This document shows, piece after piece, positions 1 to 8,291 of a stretch of 64,000 nucleotides of DNA; within the stretch, counting starts at the first letter, position 1, and each line of letters opens with the position of its first letter. The stretch comes from Aminipila sp032051575 (GTDB lineage Bacteria > Bacillota > Clostridia > Peptostreptococcales > Anaerovoracaceae). The translations under genes and the position numbers were made by a program. Location: assembly GCF_032051575.1 (NCBI RefSeq), contig NZ_DAMBYD010000015.1, positions 22,332-86,331 of the forward strand, in the 5' to 3' direction. Below the pieces are notes generated by a model. That model saw only the letters and a program-made list of their open reading frames with translations. It searched no databases and was not told the origin of the DNA.

Positions 1-155
1 CTTATAATTTTGAGTTACATAATAATCATCTAATTATCATGTGACTTATATAAGAGCAAACATCATGCCAATTATTTAACAATAAACAATTATAGCCGGA
101 ATCCTTTAAATTCCTTTGATTCTGTTTTTCTTCATCAAAATCCTGTATAAAAAAA

Positions 156-173
156 CGTGTAATTTCTTACACG
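156..173 (-). terminator. Rho-independent terminator after the NtrC-type regulator
   Basis: Inverted repeat CGTGTAA / TTACACG with a 4-nt loop. Read on the minus strand it is followed by a run of seven T (149-155). It lies about 25 bp beyond the stop of the response-regulator gene and ends that transcript. The rest of 1-196 is AT-rich and shows no gene. Confidence 0.8.
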
Positions 174-196
174 CTTCTTAATAAAATACTGAAAAA

Positions 197-1576
197 TTAT
201 TCACACTTTTTACAGTCAATCTTATACTCACTGATCTTATTCCACAGTTGTCTTGTACTTATATTTAATTCTTTTGCTGTTCTGACCACATTCCCCTCAT
301 TATTTTTTAAAGCCTTTAAAATAAAATCACATTCAAAGTTTGATCTGGCTTTCTTAAGAGATTTTACGCCAACTTGCTCTGTGGTGTTCTTTTCTATGAC
401 ATCGCCTATAGGCATTAGGATTTCATTGATGGTAATAACACCATCTTTACTGAGTGCAATCATTCTCTCCGTTATATTCTTTAACTCTCGTATATTCCCT
501 GGATAATCGTAGTGAAGCAGGAAATCCATCACATCATCATCAACTCTCTTGATTTTCTTCTTCTGCTCAATTTCAATCTTTTTAATAAAGAATTTAATCA
601 GAGCTGGCAAATCCTCCCGCCTCTTCCTCAGCGGTGGTATATACAGTGACAATGTGTTAATTCTATAAAACAAATCATCTCTAAAATCACCTTTGAATAT
701 TTGTTTTTCAATATCCTTATTGGTTGCTGAAATAAATTTCACATCAAGGTTAATCGACTTATTACTCCCAAGTCTTTCAATTTTTCGGCTTTCAATGGCT
801 CTAAGCAGTTTTCCCTGAGTAGCAATAGGTAAATCTCCAATTTCATCTAAAAACAACGTCCCAAAGTTTGCCTGTTCAAACTTGCCAATTCTTGAATCAA
901 TAGCACCTGTAAAAGCACCCTTCTCATGCCCAAACAGTTCAGATTCAATCATGCCTTCAGGAAACACCTGGCAGTTGACAGCAACAAAGGGTTCCTGTCT
1001 GCGACTGCTTAATCGATGGATATATTTAGCAATGATTTCTTTTCCCACACCCGATTCTCCAAGAAGCAAAACATTGATACCCGTGTCTGCTGTTCTTTTG
1101 CACATTTCCAGAAGGCGTTTATATTCTTCATTCTTTGAATTCATAAATATTTCTGTATCATTTTGGTTCTTTAACAAAACAGAACTTTTTCTCTCTAGCC
1201 GGAATATGGTGGATAATCGATCAATTTTCATTACAAGTTCTTCCATCTCACCACTTTTAACAAAATAGTCAGTAGCACCATATTTAATTGAATCCACGGC
1301 ACTCTCAATACTTCCAAATGCCGTCATCACAATCACGTCCACATTGTCATATTTTTCTTTAATTCTCTTAATTAGCTCAACCCCATCCATAACAGGCATT
1401 TTTAAATCGGTCAGGACCAGATTTACAATATTATTTTCAATATATTCAAGCGCCTCATGCCCATTAGAGCAGCTGGCTATGTCATATCCCACGTCAGATA
1501 AGATTATGGATAAAACTTTTTGATATTCTATTTCATCATCAACGATAAGTATCTTATATCCTTTTTTTGAAACCAT
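197..1576 (-). CDS. NtrC-family sigma-54-dependent response regulator
   Basis: 459 aa with the full NtrC layout. The receiver domain (about 8-120) has acidic residues D13-D14 and phospho-acceptor D57 in TDLKMPVMDG. The AAA+ domain has Walker A GESGVGKE (173-180), the sigma-54 contact loop GAFTGA (220-225) and Walker B LFLDEI. A C-terminal Fis-type helix-turn-helix lies at about 425-455. It should activate promoters read by RNA polymerase with sigma-54 when phosphorylated. ATG start with AAGGAGTG upstream. It lies 5 bp downstream of the histidine kinase, its likely partner, on the same transcript. The target operon is not visible in the window; it may lie beyond the left edge. Confidence 0.95.
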   Translation of the reverse strand: MVSKKGYKILIVDDEIEYQKVLSIILSDVGYDIASCSNGHEALEYIENNIVNLVLTDLKMPVMDGVELIKRIKEKYDNVDVIVMTAFGSIESAVDSIKYGATDYFVKSGEMEELVMKIDRLSTIFRLERKSSVLLKNQNDTEIFMNSKNEEYKRLLEMCKRTADTGINVLLLGESGVGKEIIAKYIHRLSSRRQEPFVAVNCQVFPEGMIESELFGHEKGAFTGAIDSRIGKFEQANFGTLFLDEIGDLPIATQGKLLRAIESRKIERLGSNKSINLDVKFISATNKDIEKQIFKGDFRDDLFYRINTLSLYIPPLRKRREDLPALIKFFIKKIEIEQKKKIKRVDDDVMDFLLHYDYPGNIRELKNITERMIALSKDGVITINEILMPIGDVIEKNTTEQVGVKSLKKARSNFECDFILKALKNNEGNVVRTAKELNISTRQLWNKISEYKIDCKKCE

Positions 1577-1581
1577 TTAAG

Positions 1582-3543
1582 TCACTCCTTTATGGGTAAA
1601 ATTATGTCAAATTCTGTCCCGTCGCCAGGGTTGCTCTCAACTGAGATTTTGCCATCATTATTGAAGATTTCCGTACTGATGACGTAAAGCCCCAAGCCTG
1701 TTCCTTTCTCTTTGGTGGAATAAAAGGGATTAAATATATCTTCTATTATTTCCTTTTCTATACCACATCCATTATCACTTATTTTAATGTTTAAGTGGCT
1801 CTCTTCCACAATAAGTGACAGTTTAATTATTTTTGCTTCTCTTTCAATTCCTTCAAATGAATCAATGCTGTTGTTAAGCAAATTGAGTAATATCATTTTC
1901 AATACATCTTCATTCATGACAATGGGCCTTAAATACTTGCCACCAACCCAGCTATTTATAGTAATATTGTTTTGTTCAATATTTTTTGTTTCTAATTCCA
2001 AGATAACATTCAATAAACTCTCAATATCCACCAGCTTGTTCTCATCATTGGAAAGTCTTGAAAACCTTAATAGATTCTCTATGAGCTTATTGATTCTTCC
2101 TACAGAGTCATTGATAACTGAAATAGCATGTTTCCCGATCTCATCTGTACAATACTTTTCTATAATATAGCTGTAGCTTTTTATAAGTCCCAAAGGATTT
2201 CTGATTTCATGAGCCAAACCAGCTGAAAGCTGCCCAATAGCTATCATCTTGGCTTCCTGTCTGGCGGTTTTCTCATGGACATATTTTTCTGTATAATCCT
2301 CTATGCTTATTAATTTTTTATTACTGCTAAAATTTTGACAGGTTATGTAATAGTAAGCCTTTTTTACATTAAAGACCTGATTCATATGCAATTCATTAAT
2401 AAATGGCTGGAGTGCCTCAATTTGGTTATAATTTATGCCAATCAGATTATCCCTGGCAATTCCCGCTAATTTTTCTACAGCCTTGTTGCATTCAATAATT
2501 GTTGAATCATTTTTAATAACCATTATGCCGCTTCGCATGGTATCTATAATAAGCCTAAGCTCTTCTTTGCTTTCAGATAATTCTCTGGTTTTGGAATTAA
2601 CTCTCTGCGTAATGATGTAATTCCAGCTTGAAAAAATTGCTATAATCAGCGTGATTCCAATCAAAATTTTATAAGTCAATTCTATTTTTTGCAAATCCAG
2701 GCTATCACTGTGGAAATTGCCTAGCCATTTATATTGAGTCTGTGCAATCAGATTCTTTTTCTTCAGCTCCAATATTCCCTTATTTAGAATATTTACCAGC
2801 TCATAGTTGCCTTTTTGGGTTGCAAGACAAATTTCCTTTTCATAAACTGTAGGTTTTAAAAAGCTGAAATTCGTCTCTCGATTTGTAACTTTAAGAAAAT
2901 GTGCAGCTTCCATATCATCCCCCACAAATCCCACTGCAACATCTTTGTTAATCAAGGCAAAGCATTGATAAATATTTTCTACTTCTATAATTTCAATATT
3001 GTGTTTTGTCTTAAAGTATTCTTGTATGCTTCCGTTTCGATAATCACTTTTTAAGGCGACTAATCGCATATCATTCAAATCGTAGATACTATCAATATCT
3101 AAATTGTTTTTAACTAAAATTTTACCCTTAACTACACACAGCGGCTGGCTTATTTCAAATCTTTTCTCATTGTCTGGCGTCCTTTCAACCACAGCGATAT
3201 CAATTTCTTCATTATTCAAGGCATCGGATAAATACTCTTCAGATTCTACTTTTAAATGAATATCATTCCTCAACTCAATTGCCAGCTGAGACAAGTAATC
3301 TACTACAATCCCCGTATTATAATTGTTAAATTCATTAAGAAAAGCCAAAGGAGGGTCATTATATAGTCCAACAAGAAAAGGTTTCTCTTGGAGTAAAGTC
3401 TTTTCCCTTGGGGTTAATACACTATTATATTTATAATAATCCAGAACACTTAAATTGTATTTTAAATTTAAATCCAATTTTCTAATGCCAACAACACATA
3501 TGACAAGCAGTACTATCAAGAGAAGAATCTTCTTCTTTTTCAT
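1582..3543 (-). CDS. Membrane histidine kinase with extracellular solute-binding domain
   Basis: About 653 aa from the ATG at 3543, which has GGAGGAAAT directly upstream; the longer reading frame to 3576 lacks such a site. Order: N-terminal membrane segment (KKILLLIVLLVICVVGI), an extracellular region resembling a bacterial family 3 solute-binding domain, a second membrane segment (LTYKILIGITLIIAIFSSW), a PAS-like linker, HisKA with the phospho-histidine in LSAGLAHEIRNPLG, and HATPase_c with N box NLLNNSIDS, DNGCGIE and GTGLGLYV. It probably senses an amino acid or similar small ligand outside the cell and phosphorylates the adjacent NtrC-type regulator. The pairing is inferred from the 5-bp gap and shared strand. 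Confidence 0.92.
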   Translation of the reverse strand: MKKKKILLLIVLLVICVVGIRKLDLNLKYNLSVLDYYKYNSVLTPREKTLLQEKPFLVGLYNDPPLAFLNEFNNYNTGIVVDYLSQLAIELRNDIHLKVESEEYLSDALNNEEIDIAVVERTPDNEKRFEISQPLCVVKGKILVKNNLDIDSIYDLNDMRLVALKSDYRNGSIQEYFKTKHNIEIIEVENIYQCFALINKDVAVGFVGDDMEAAHFLKVTNRETNFSFLKPTVYEKEICLATQKGNYELVNILNKGILELKKKNLIAQTQYKWLGNFHSDSLDLQKIELTYKILIGITLIIAIFSSWNYIITQRVNSKTRELSESKEELRLIIDTMRSGIMVIKNDSTIIECNKAVEKLAGIARDNLIGINYNQIEALQPFINELHMNQVFNVKKAYYYITCQNFSSNKKLISIEDYTEKYVHEKTARQEAKMIAIGQLSAGLAHEIRNPLGLIKSYSYIIEKYCTDEIGKHAISVINDSVGRINKLIENLLRFSRLSNDENKLVDIESLLNVILELETKNIEQNNITINSWVGGKYLRPIVMNEDVLKMILLNLLNNSIDSFEGIEREAKIIKLSLIVEESHLNIKISDNGCGIEKEIIEDIFNPFYSTKEKGTGLGLYVISTEIFNNDGKISVESNPGDGTEFDIILPIKE

Positions 3544-3659
3544 ATTTCCTCCAAGATTGGTATCCAGTAAAATCATGCAACATTTTTTCGATTATTTCTA
3601 TTGAATATAGAATATCTCATGACAATGCATAAGTAAACATCAAAATATTCATTTATAAA

Positions 3660-3699
3660 AAACAAACACCGTGTTGTTTAGTCCAAACGGTGTTTGTTT
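3660..3699 (-). terminator. Strong terminator between anti-sigma-like gene and kinase gene
   Basis: Perfect 13-bp inverted repeat AAACAAACACCGT / ACGGTGTTTGTTT with a 14-nt loop. On the minus strand it is followed by TTTTTTATAA. It lies 27 bp after the stop of the gene ending at 3727, so it separates the sigma-factor operon from the two-component operon. Confidence 0.85.
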
Positions 3700-3726
3700 A
3701 TAGCCTTTTATTTGTATGTATATCAA

Positions 3727-4881
3727 TTATTTATCTGTTTCATAAACAGATACGGTTACATCTCCGTCTTTATCTCTGCTAAATAAAACCGCAACCTGAT
3801 TACTAACCTTATCCTTATCACCTTCTTTAATTATATTAAAATTCTTTGAATATCCTATTTGTCCTTCATCAAACAATGCGTCTTCCGTAATTGAACCTTC
3901 TCCAGAGCCCCCTTGCATTGTTTTATAAGAATAGTAAATTGTTCCCGCCTTATCTGGTGCGACTTTTTTCTCTGAAAGTAATGTCCAGTGCTCTGTTATT
4001 TCAGTTATATCAACTACCCCTTCTTTGCTTTGATTCTCTGCAGCTTTATTATTATCTACATCATTTCCTTGTGACAATGCTAATTTCTTTAAATATAGTT
4101 CTGCCGCTTTTTTATCAGCCTTATCACTTTTTAATGGTAAATGAAATAAAATGTTCATTTCCTTGTAGCTGCTATTTGGCGAGATTTTTCCAGTTTTCTC
4201 ATCAAAGTTATACGCTTCATTATTATAGAAAGCTGTATTACTAACTCCTAAATAAAGGTCTCTATCGGCAAACAATTCAATATTGTCACATTCAATCATA
4301 CGATACATAATACCGTTCTTAACGATTTCAAAATAACCACCATTCATTGTAAAAATATTATAATCTTTTGGGTTCAGTCCCTGAATAAATGGTGAAATAA
4401 GAAATGATTCTTTTCCATACTCGTTGCTTGATGTGGCTGGCATTGGAGTTCCATCATTTTGGGATATAGCCACAACCGCATACGTTTTGGCCGTACTTAC
4501 TTGATTGTTGTCCGAACAAAAATCACTTAAATCACTACCCGACACTGCACCTAATAAAGTAACCATATATTTACCATAGGTTTGAGATTCATTTATTAAG
4601 ACAGCGTCTTTACTTTCAAAAGCTTTTGCAAGTTGTTTATCCCCATATTCACTTGCAATATCTTTTGGTGTTAAGAAATTCCATGCTGCAAATGCTGTAA
4701 CAGTACAGCATAGAATTAAGCAGCAAACTGCTGCGACAGTAGATAGTTTTTTTACTCTTTTGGTCTTTATCATATTATTACCCCTTGCTTTTTGCACAAT
4801 TCTTACGTTCAGTTCATAATCTGGTTTAAAATTTGTTGAAAGGGCATTTTTTAGAAATTGATTTAATTCTTTATCTTCCAT
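3727..4881 (-). CDS. Membrane-anchored anti-sigma-like protein
   Basis: 384 aa from the ATG at 4881 (GGAGG 9 nt upstream; the GTG two codons earlier is too close to that site). A short cytoplasmic N-terminus is followed by one membrane segment (about 42-67, rich in Cys and Val) and an extracellular domain of about 300 aa. The start overlaps the end of the ECF sigma-factor gene by 11 bp, the usual arrangement for a sigma factor and its membrane regulator. The N-terminus and layout resemble DUF4179-type anti-sigma proteins, but I see no classical zinc anti-sigma motif. The function as a sigma-factor inhibitor is inferred from context. Confidence 0.7.
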   Translation of the reverse strand: MEDKELNQFLKNALSTNFKPDYELNVRIVQKARGNNMIKTKRVKKLSTVAAVCCLILCCTVTAFAAWNFLTPKDIASEYGDKQLAKAFESKDAVLINESQTYGKYMVTLLGAVSGSDLSDFCSDNNQVSTAKTYAVVAISQNDGTPMPATSSNEYGKESFLISPFIQGLNPKDYNIFTMNGGYFEIVKNGIMYRMIECDNIELFADRDLYLGVSNTAFYNNEAYNFDEKTGKISPNSSYKEMNILFHLPLKSDKADKKAAELYLKKLALSQGNDVDNNKAAENQSKEGVVDITEITEHWTLLSEKKVAPDKAGTIYYSYKTMQGGSGEGSITEDALFDEGQIGYSKNFNIIKEGDKDKVSNQVAVLFSRDKDGDVTVSVYETDK

Positions 4882-5419
4882 ATCCACTATCCTCCAGGTA
4901 TTTTTTAACCTCTCCCCTTGCCTTATGTAGCCGGCTTTTTACTGTACCTTCTGGCCTCTGAAGAATTTTGCTGATTTCTTTTAATGACATATTGGCTGCA
5001 TAATATAGATACATTGGCACCCGGTATTGTTCTTTCAGAGCTCTAACCGCTTCTGCCACCATTTTCTGTTTTTCTTTTTCTAGCAGCTGCTCCTCCGGAC
5101 TTTGCTCTTTACTAAACTGATATTCCCCATAATCCAATTCTTCACTGTGACATTCCATCGTTGCGATTCTTCCCCGCCAGGCAAATTTTCTTTTGCGGTT
5201 CTTCCATAGTTTTACTGCAATGGACATTAAATAACTCTTTGGATTGTTCCCTACATCAATTCTATCGCATAGCTCTACAGCCTTTAAAAATGTGTCCTGA
5301 TAAAGTTCATCTGCTTCATCTTTATTTTGGGTTAACTGCCTGCAGAAATTATATATATCCTTGCCATTAACATTAACCAGTTCACTTACCTCTATAACTT
5401 TCAAATTAATTTCCTCCAC
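4871..5419 (-). CDS. ECF-type RNA polymerase sigma factor
   Basis: 182 aa. Region 2 includes ADELYQDTFLKAVELCDRID and the DNA-melting segment around KSYLMSIAVKLWKNRKRK. Region 4 (about 119-175) ends in a helix-turn-helix, LKEISKILQRPEGTVKSRLH. It is an extracytoplasmic-function sigma factor and probably directs a stress or surface regulon. It starts at GTG (5417-5419) with only a weak GAAGGG upstream. It is translationally coupled with the downstream anti-sigma-like gene. Gap to the upstream ABC operon is 76 bp with no obvious terminator, so read-through is possible. Confidence 0.92.
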   Translation of the reverse strand: MEEINLKVIEVSELVNVNGKDIYNFCRQLTQNKDEADELYQDTFLKAVELCDRIDVGNNPKSYLMSIAVKLWKNRKRKFAWRGRIATMECHSEELDYGEYQFSKEQSPEEQLLEKEKQKMVAEAVRALKEQYRVPMYLYYAANMSLKEISKILQRPEGTVKSRLHKARGEVKKYLEDSGYGR

Positions 5420-5495
5420 ATGTGGTTTTGCCCTTCACCTATATATGGTAATAACTTTCCAGTTGGTTCACAGGAATTTGCCGATGTGCTTTTTT

Positions 5496-6146
5496 CTACC
5501 ATTCCTTTATTTTGTATATCTTTATGGAAAACTGAATAGAAAGAAATGAAACCAAAACCACCGTTGCTGCAAGAACGCAATAATTTGCTGAATCTGGAAT
5601 AGCTGAAATAAAATCAAAATGGAAGTTATGTTTTGCACAAAACATAGCGATTCGCGGCAATAATGCTGGCGTTCCTAGTACAACTGCCATAATCAAATAT
5701 TTCATTTTTTCATACCCAAATTTGTAATCCAATGTAAGATACCCACCGAGTGCCACACTAACCAACACCAAAGAATATAAGATTTCTTTCAAGTTAAGTA
5801 ACGTTATCTGAGGAACTATGATACTTAATACCGAATAGCAAAATAATGCAAGGAAGTACCACAAAATAAGAAACAAATATCTTGAAAGAACAATTAACTT
5901 TCGAGAATAGGGAGTTGCACAAACAGAAGCTGCAGCCTTCGGATATTTCATCTCTGCCATAGATAAGGATGCTAATGGCATATACAACGCAAATACTAAA
6001 GTCATAACAAAAGCAGAAAAGTCAGACAGTTCTGGAATCTCTGAGCTTATAAAAAACGGCAGTGCAATCATCACAACAATGCTGAATAAAAGATACCAAT
6101 TAATTAAGTAAAGATCTTTTTTAATTAATGAAACTATCATTTTCAT
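5496..6146 (-). CDS. ABC-2 type permease of the GntR operon
   Basis: 216 aa and almost wholly hydrophobic, with about six membrane segments and a short charged stretch (YPKAAASVCATPYSRKL) typical of ABC-2 permeases of the YtrC/YhcI kind. The ATG overlaps the last base of the upstream ATPase stop, so the two are translated together. It forms the membrane half of a small exporter with the ATPase. In related GntR/ABC operons the substrate is usually an antimicrobial compound or a wall-related signal; nothing here fixes it. Confidence 0.82.
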   Translation of the reverse strand: MKMIVSLIKKDLYLINWYLLFSIVVMIALPFFISSEIPELSDFSAFVMTLVFALYMPLASLSMAEMKYPKAAASVCATPYSRKLIVLSRYLFLILWYFLALFCYSVLSIIVPQITLLNLKEILYSLVLVSVALGGYLTLDYKFGYEKMKYLIMAVVLGTPALLPRIAMFCAKHNFHFDFISAIPDSANYCVLAATVVLVSFLSIQFSIKIYKIKEW

Positions 6147-7006
6147 TAGTTCACACCTCCAATATGTGCAAGCATAATATCCTCAATGCTTGGTTTCTCA
6201 ATAATGATCTGTTTTCTGCAGGCTTTTTTAACCATATCTGTTTTTTCAGTTATGCCTATGAACCCATAATTATTTGTCTGAACTGTAAGAAATATTTTTC
6301 TCATTTCCTCAGATAAATCCGACAAGTCTCCTTTGACTGTTCGGTATTTCTCAAGTAATAAATCTTTTTCCTCTTGAAAAACAATCTGGCCCTTATCAAT
6401 CAAAACAAGCATATCTGCTATTTTTTCTAAATCAGATGTAATATGTGTTGAGAAAAACACACTTTTACTTTCACTTTTTACAAAATCCAATAAAATCCCC
6501 ATAAGCTCTGAGCGAATAAGTGGGTCAAGTCCGCTAGTCGGCTCATCCATAATAAGCAAATCCGCATTGTGAGATAAAGCAATTGTAAGGGCAAATTTGA
6601 TTTTCATACCTTTTGATAAAGTGGATATTTTTTGCTTTGGATCTAAATTAAATTCTCTCATATATTTCTTATAGTCATTTTCATTCCACTGAAAGTAAGC
6701 AGGAGCAAGAATATTTTTCATAGTCTGCATCGAAAGATTTTCATAAAACGCACCATCATCTAAAACAATACCAACTCGATTTTTTATGATTTCCCCATCG
6801 GTATCCATACTTTTGCCGAAAAACTTTATTGAACCGGTATTGGGTAACGCAAGACCGAGTATATTTCTAATCGTTGTACTTTTGCCCGCACCGTTTACAC
6901 CGATAAATCCAGTAATACAATTTTCTGGTAAACTGAAATTAACTTTTTTCAAGCTAAAATTTCCGTAAGCCTTGCACAGATTTTCAACTTCTAAAACATT
7001 ATTCAT
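6146..7006 (-). CDS. ABC transporter ATP-binding protein
   Basis: 286 aa. Walker A is GVNGAGKST, the signature is TLSKGMKIK and Walker B is ADLLIMDEPTSGLDP, followed by a switch histidine in FFSTHITSD. A C-terminal tail of about 70 aa follows the nucleotide-binding domain. The start codon overlaps the stop of the GntR gene (ATGA), and the stop overlaps the permease start by one base. It powers the permease encoded next. This order, GntR then ATPase then ABC-2 permease, matches the YtrABC type of envelope-stress exporters in Firmicutes. Confidence 0.92.
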   Translation of the reverse strand: MNNVLEVENLCKAYGNFSLKKVNFSLPENCITGFIGVNGAGKSTTIRNILGLALPNTGSIKFFGKSMDTDGEIIKNRVGIVLDDGAFYENLSMQTMKNILAPAYFQWNENDYKKYMREFNLDPKQKISTLSKGMKIKFALTIALSHNADLLIMDEPTSGLDPLIRSELMGILLDFVKSESKSVFFSTHITSDLEKIADMLVLIDKGQIVFQEEKDLLLEKYRTVKGDLSDLSEEMRKIFLTVQTNNYGFIGITEKTDMVKKACRKQIIIEKPSIEDIMLAHIGGVN

Positions 7007-7386
7007 ATTTCCTCCCCCATTTCATAAAGAATCTCCATCATTGCTGATAATTCTTTCTTACTGATATTAAAAAGCTTTGCATTCTCTATTGCTTCCTGTA
7101 GTTTTTCTTCAACTAACCTTCTCTTAGAGTCCATAAGCAATTCTAAATTACCTGCTGACACAAATGTGCCTTTACCCGCCTGACTCGTTACAAATCCATC
7201 TGCTTCAAGCTCATCATATACACGTCTGATTGTAAGAACACTAACATGAATATCATTAGCGAAACTTCGGATTGAAGGTAATAACTCTCCTTCAGATAAT
7301 TCTTCCCTAAGTATAGCATCTTTAATTTGCTCCTTAATTTGCTGGTACAAAGGTTTATCCGATGTATTTGAAATTAGTATGTTCAC
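7003..7386 (-). CDS. GntR-family repressor (YtrA subfamily)
   Basis: 127 aa. The N-terminal winged helix is typical GntR: PLYQQIKEQIKDAILREELSEGELLPSIR, then VSVLTIRRVYDELEADGFV. A short C-terminal helical tail replaces a ligand domain, which is the YtrA/YhcF size. It starts at GTG with AGGTGG 8 nt upstream. It is the first gene of the operon and sits just below a promoter whose -10 overlaps a palindrome, so autoregulation is likely. Confidence 0.93.
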   Translation of the reverse strand: MNILISNTSDKPLYQQIKEQIKDAILREELSEGELLPSIRSFANDIHVSVLTIRRVYDELEADGFVTSQAGKGTFVSAGNLELLMDSKRRLVEEKLQEAIENAKLFNISKKELSAMMEILYEMGEEI

Positions 7387-7404
7387 AATTTATACCACCT
7401 CTCA

Positions 7405-7453
7405 CTGTGCATGTTTATAATACACAGTATACACTTTAATCTCAAATTGTCAA
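7405..7453 (-). promoter_or_regulatory. Promoter and GntR operator of the YtrA-type operon
   Basis: On the minus strand: -35 TTGACA (7448-7453), 16-bp spacer, -10 TATACT (7426-7431). A near-perfect palindrome, CTGTGTAT / ATGCACAG with a 7-bp centre (7405-7427), covers the end of the -10 and the likely start point. It is placed to let the GntR protein shut off its own operon. Confidence 0.8.
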
Positions 7454-7516
7454 TGCATTATATAAAAACGGAAATACAAAAAAACAATTTATCATACCCA
7501 AAAAACATGCAATAAA

Positions 7517-7587
7517 AAACCCACTATATCCATACTGAACTAACTTTAAGTGGTCACCTCATACTATATGGTAAATAGTGGATTTTA
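7517..7587 (-). terminator. Long stem-loop downstream of the cupin gene
   Basis: Arms AAAACCCACTAT and ATAGTGGATTTT (one mismatch) enclose about 47 nt. On the minus strand the stem is followed by a T run. It lies about 130 bp past the cupin stop and probably ends that transcript, though the large loop is unusual. The rest of the 331-bp gap 7387-7718 holds only the GntR promoter and no gene. Confidence 0.45.
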
Positions 7588-7718
7588 TATTTTTACTATC
7601 ATTCTACAGGCTAAAAAGAGTAAGCTTTTTCAGTGCCCTCTTACAATACCCTATTTTATTCTGTCTGTAACCTTTGTACAATACAGATAACGCATTCTAT
7701 AAGCCCCATATCTCAGCA

Positions 7719-8162
7719 TTAATAATGGTGTATCTCATCTGCTTCGGCTATTTCTTTTGTTTCATGAACTGTTCCATATAGATGGGCAGGAGGTGCATAA
7801 ATAGAATACAATTTAAGTGGCCTACTACCAGTATTAATTAGGTTATGCCATGTGCCAGCAGGAATAATAATGGCAAAATTACCATCCACCTCTCTTTGAT
7901 AATTTAATTTTTCTTTGTCACTGCCCATCTTAACAAAACCATAGCCTTCTTCAATCCGTATAACTTGATCCAAATCTGGATGCATTTCCAAACCTATATC
8001 TTCTCCCACTTCAATACTCATTAATGTTAATTGTAAGTAATCTCCAGTCCATAAGGCTGTACGATAGTTACAATTCTGCATAGCAGCCTTATAAATGTTA
8101 AATACCAGTGGTTCTAGGCCATAATCAGTTATATCAGATGTGTTTATTTTATGATTATACAT
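7719..8162 (-). CDS. Cupin-domain protein
   Basis: 147 aa from the ATG at 8162, which has AAAGGA upstream; an in-frame ATG at 8192 lacks a good site. One cupin fold: GEDIGLEMHPDLDQVIRIEEGYG carries the metal-binding His/Glu set (H at the usual first position, then D, Q and E), and IIPAGTWHNLINTG carries the second histidine. Small cupins of this kind bind a metal and may act as isomerases, oxygenases or sugar/stress proteins; the substrate cannot be read from the sequence. It is a single gene between terminators. Confidence 0.8.
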   Translation of the reverse strand: MYNHKINTSDITDYGLEPLVFNIYKAAMQNCNYRTALWTGDYLQLTLMSIEVGEDIGLEMHPDLDQVIRIEEGYGFVKMGSDKEKLNYQREVDGNFAIIIPAGTWHNLINTGSRPLKLYSIYAPPAHLYGTVHETKEIAEADEIHHY

Positions 8163-8216
8163 GTTTTTATTCCTTTCGATCTTTCCCTTCATATACTATA
8201 TGATGTAATTTGATTG

Positions 8217-8248
8217 AAAACCACGGTATTCTTCAATACCGTGGTTTT
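8217..8248 (-). terminator. Terminator of the SLH surface-protein operon
   Basis: Perfect 14-bp stem AAAACCACGGTATT / AATACCGTGGTTTT with a CTTC loop, 43 bp beyond the stop of the surface-protein gene. The A/T ends make it usable in both directions. Confidence 0.85.
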
Positions 8249-8291
8249 GTTTACCCTTATTAAAATTAATGCTTTTTTAATGATTTCCAAA

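Noticed and set aside
882..1268. Plus-strand frame of 128 aa opposite the NtrC regulator, and similar antisense frames elsewhere
   Set aside because: These mirror the codon pattern of strong genes on the other strand and lack ribosome sites.
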